From Actinomycetota bacterium (GTDB lineage: Bacteria > Actinomycetota > Actinomycetes > Nanopelagicales > Nanopelagicaceae), in NCBI GenBank assembly GCA_947459935.1, contig CANHFN010000056.1:1-5802 (forward strand): a stretch of DNA of 5,802 nt, in the 5' to 3' direction. Positions 4,129 through 5,802 of this stretch are shown here, piece after piece. The first letter of the stretch is position 1. Each line of letters opens with the position of its first letter. The position numbers and the translations under genes were made by a program. The notes beneath the pieces are model-generated. The model saw only the letters and a program-made list of their open reading frames with translations, ran no database searches and was not told the origin of the DNA.

Positions 4129-5802
4129 CTAGCGCGTAAAGGCTTCGAGCAACAACGCTTTTTGCTCGTCTTCATGCAAGTGATGACTTCCAGTTGCAGG
4201 AGATGCGGTGGCACGACGAGAAACTCGACGCAATGTGCGACTACCGAAGCCATGTCCACCATGTGCCTCTGATGTGCGAAGTGCAATATGTGACCATGGG
4301 CCTTGGTTAGCAGGTTCATCTTGAACCCATAGCAAGTTTGCATTTGGATGCTTGTTAGCTTCAGCAACCATTTCATCAACAGGTAATGGATACAACAGTT
4401 CAACTCGAACAATTGCTGTTCCGGTCTCTCCCAGTTTTGCACGCTCTGCTACAAGATCATGATAAATCTTTCCTGAACAGAAAATAACGCGTGAAGCATT
4501 TTGAACTGAGTCATCACCAATAACTTCCTGGAAGAAACCAGATGTGAAGTCACTTAGTTTTGAAGCTGCAGCCTTTAGGCGAAGCATTGACTTTGGTGTG
4601 AAGACAACGAGAGGTCTGCGCGCAGGATTCTTTGCGTGCCAACGTAGCAAGTGGAAGTAATTTGCTGGGCTTGCAGGCTGGGCAACTGTCATGTTCTGCT
4701 CTGCACATAGTTGCAGGTAGCGCTCAATACGTGCAGAAGAGTGATCTGGTCCTTGTCCTTCATAACCATGTGGAAGAAGTAGAACAACTGATGATCGCTC
4801 ACCCCACTTTTGAAGGGCAGATGAAACGAATTCATCAATAATTGTTTGAGCACCGTTGGCGAAATCACCAAACTGGCCCTCCCACAGCACAAGTGCCTCT
4901 TCGCGCTCCAGGCTATAGCCATATTCAAAGCCCATAGCAGCGTATTCGCTCAGTGATGAATCGATGGCGAAGAATTGATTTTCATCGCTGATAAGACCAC
5001 GAAGTGGTGTCCACTCATTGCCATTTTCTTTATCAATGATTACAGCGTGACGGTTAGAGAAAGTTCCGCGGCGTGCATCTTGTCCAGCAAGGCGAATTGG
5101 GTGACCTTCTTTAAGAAGTGAACCAAATGCCAACATCTCACCAGTAGACCAGTCGATTGATCCATCATTGAGAGACTCAACTCGCTTTGCAAGTTGTGGA
5201 GTCAACTTAGGATGAACGCTAAATCCTTCAGGAACTGCTAATTGTGTTGCGGCAATTTCACGAGCAACAGATTCAGAGATTGCAGTACTAATTGCTTCTG
5301 GCTCTGGCGCAACCGGAGCTTTGAAGTTTGCATCATGCTCTGGCTCAATGTTATTGACAGCAGCAAAGATTGATTCCAACTGAGCCTGATAATCACGGGC
5401 AATCTCATCTGCTTCTTCTGGTGTTAAATCCCCACGGCCAACAAGTGCTTCGGTATACAAAGTACGCGTTGAGCGTTTTGCATCGATCATCTTGTACATC
5501 AAAGGCTGTGTAAAGCTTGGTTCGTCACCTTCGTTATGACCACGGCGGCGATAGCAAACCATGTCGATGACAACATCCTTGTTAAATTCTTGACGATATT
5601 CGAATGCTAAACGTGCAACCCGAACACATGCTTCTGGATCATCGCCATTAACGTGGAATACCGGTGCCTGTGTAATCTTTGCAAAGTCTGTTGAATAAAC
5701 AGAGGTTCTTGATGCATGAGGTGAAGTTGTAAAGCCAACTTGGTTGTTGATGACGATGTGAATTGTTCCACCTGTGCGATATCCAGCAAGACCTGCTAAT
5801 TG
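4129..5802 (-). CDS. kgd: 2-oxoglutarate dehydrogenase/decarboxylase E1 (Kgd/SucA), C-terminal 557 codons
   Basis: Thiamine-diphosphate E1 component that decarboxylates 2-oxoglutarate in the TCA cycle, passing the succinyl group to the lipoyl-bearing E2. The frame is open to the right window edge and starts upstream of it, so the N-terminal half is missing; Mycobacterium Kgd is about 1230 aa. Visible marks, numbered from the first residue seen: GGTIHIVINNQVGFTTSP (11-28), the second half of the ThDP fingerprint; VFHVNGDDPEA (48-58); VCYRRRGHNEGDEPSFTQP (82-100); the pyrimidine-binding domain with GQDARRGTFSNRHA (240-253), SEYAAMGFEYGYS and FGDFANGAQ (311-319); LLPHGYEGQGPDHSSAR (342-358); and a C-terminal domain ending in SRRATASPATGS and the stop at 4129. 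All motifs read as intact, without frameshift. The wording is closest to actinobacterial Kgd, in which E1 is fused behind an E2-like acyltransferase domain; whether that fusion exists here cannot be seen. The equivalent names are sucA and odhA. A small acidic gene follows 27 bp downstream. Confidence 0.96.
   Translation of the reverse strand, partial: QLAGLAGYRTGGTIHIVINNQVGFTTSPHASRTSVYSTDFAKITQAPVFHVNGDDPEACVRVARLAFEYRQEFNKDVVIDMVCYRRRGHNEGDEPSFTQPLMYKMIDAKRSTRTLYTEALVGRGDLTPEEADEIARDYQAQLESIFAAVNNIEPEHDANFKAPVAPEPEAISTAISESVAREIAATQLAVPEGFSVHPKLTPQLAKRVESLNDGSIDWSTGEMLAFGSLLKEGHPIRLAGQDARRGTFSNRHAVIIDKENGNEWTPLRGLISDENQFFAIDSSLSEYAAMGFEYGYSLEREEALVLWEGQFGDFANGAQTIIDEFVSSALQKWGERSSVVLLLPHGYEGQGPDHSSARIERYLQLCAEQNMTVAQPASPANYFHLLRWHAKNPARRPLVVFTPKSMLRLKAAASKLSDFTSGFFQEVIGDDSVQNASRVIFCSGKIYHDLVAERAKLGETGTAIVRVELLYPLPVDEMVAEANKHPNANLLWVQDEPANQGPWSHIALRTSEAHGGHGFGSRTLRRVSRRATASPATGSHHLHEDEQKALLLEAFTR

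Noticed and set aside
4098..4442. Open frames overlapping kgd in other frames, here and at 4632-4841, 4689-4928 and 5607-5789.
   Set aside because: All lie inside the intact kgd coding frame, which carries continuous conserved motifs, and none has a domain of its own.

Overview
The window looks like chromosomal DNA from a low- to mid-GC actinobacterium, possibly a streamlined aquatic lineage such as the acI/Nanopelagicales group. That placement is an inference. It rests on a nickel superoxide dismutase with its own maturation protease, a 2-oxoglutarate dehydrogenase E1 that reads closely like mycobacterial Kgd, a collagen-like secreted protein, and several genes whose -10-like boxes sit so close to the start codon that leaderless mRNAs are likely, as is common in actinobacteria.

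The left edge (1-534) is a nickel superoxide dismutase pair. The 5' end of sodN runs off the left edge on the minus strand. Divergent from it is sodX, which encodes the S26-type peptidase that removes the SodN leader so that the nickel hook can form. The 70 bp between them contain a perfect 8-bp inverted repeat flanking a -10-like hexamer.

The middle (595-3732) is an accessory block of four genes without close functional partners: a secreted collagen-like protein (minus), a small four-cysteine putative zinc protein (plus), a two-TM protein carrying two copies of a cysteine-paired beta domain (plus), and a lipoprotein with a degenerate staphylococcal-nuclease-like fold and an Excalibur-like acidic tail (minus). 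Three of the four are predicted to act at or outside the membrane. The 363-bp gap at 1177-1539 holds a tandem 10-mer repeat followed directly by a degenerate tRNA-Lys(CTT)-like sequence, which could be a scar of past integration.

The right part (3790-5802, minus) is the C-terminal 557 codons of the 2-oxoglutarate dehydrogenase/decarboxylase E1 gene (kgd/sucA) of the TCA cycle. A small acidic protein of unknown function follows 27 bp downstream with its own strong Shine-Dalgarno site and is probably cotranscribed.

I see no CRISPR array, insertion sequence, transposase or complete integrase, and no convincing intrinsic terminator. The points most worth following are the tRNA-like relic, the sodN/sodX inverted repeat, the duplicated-domain membrane protein and the nuclease-like lipoprotein.
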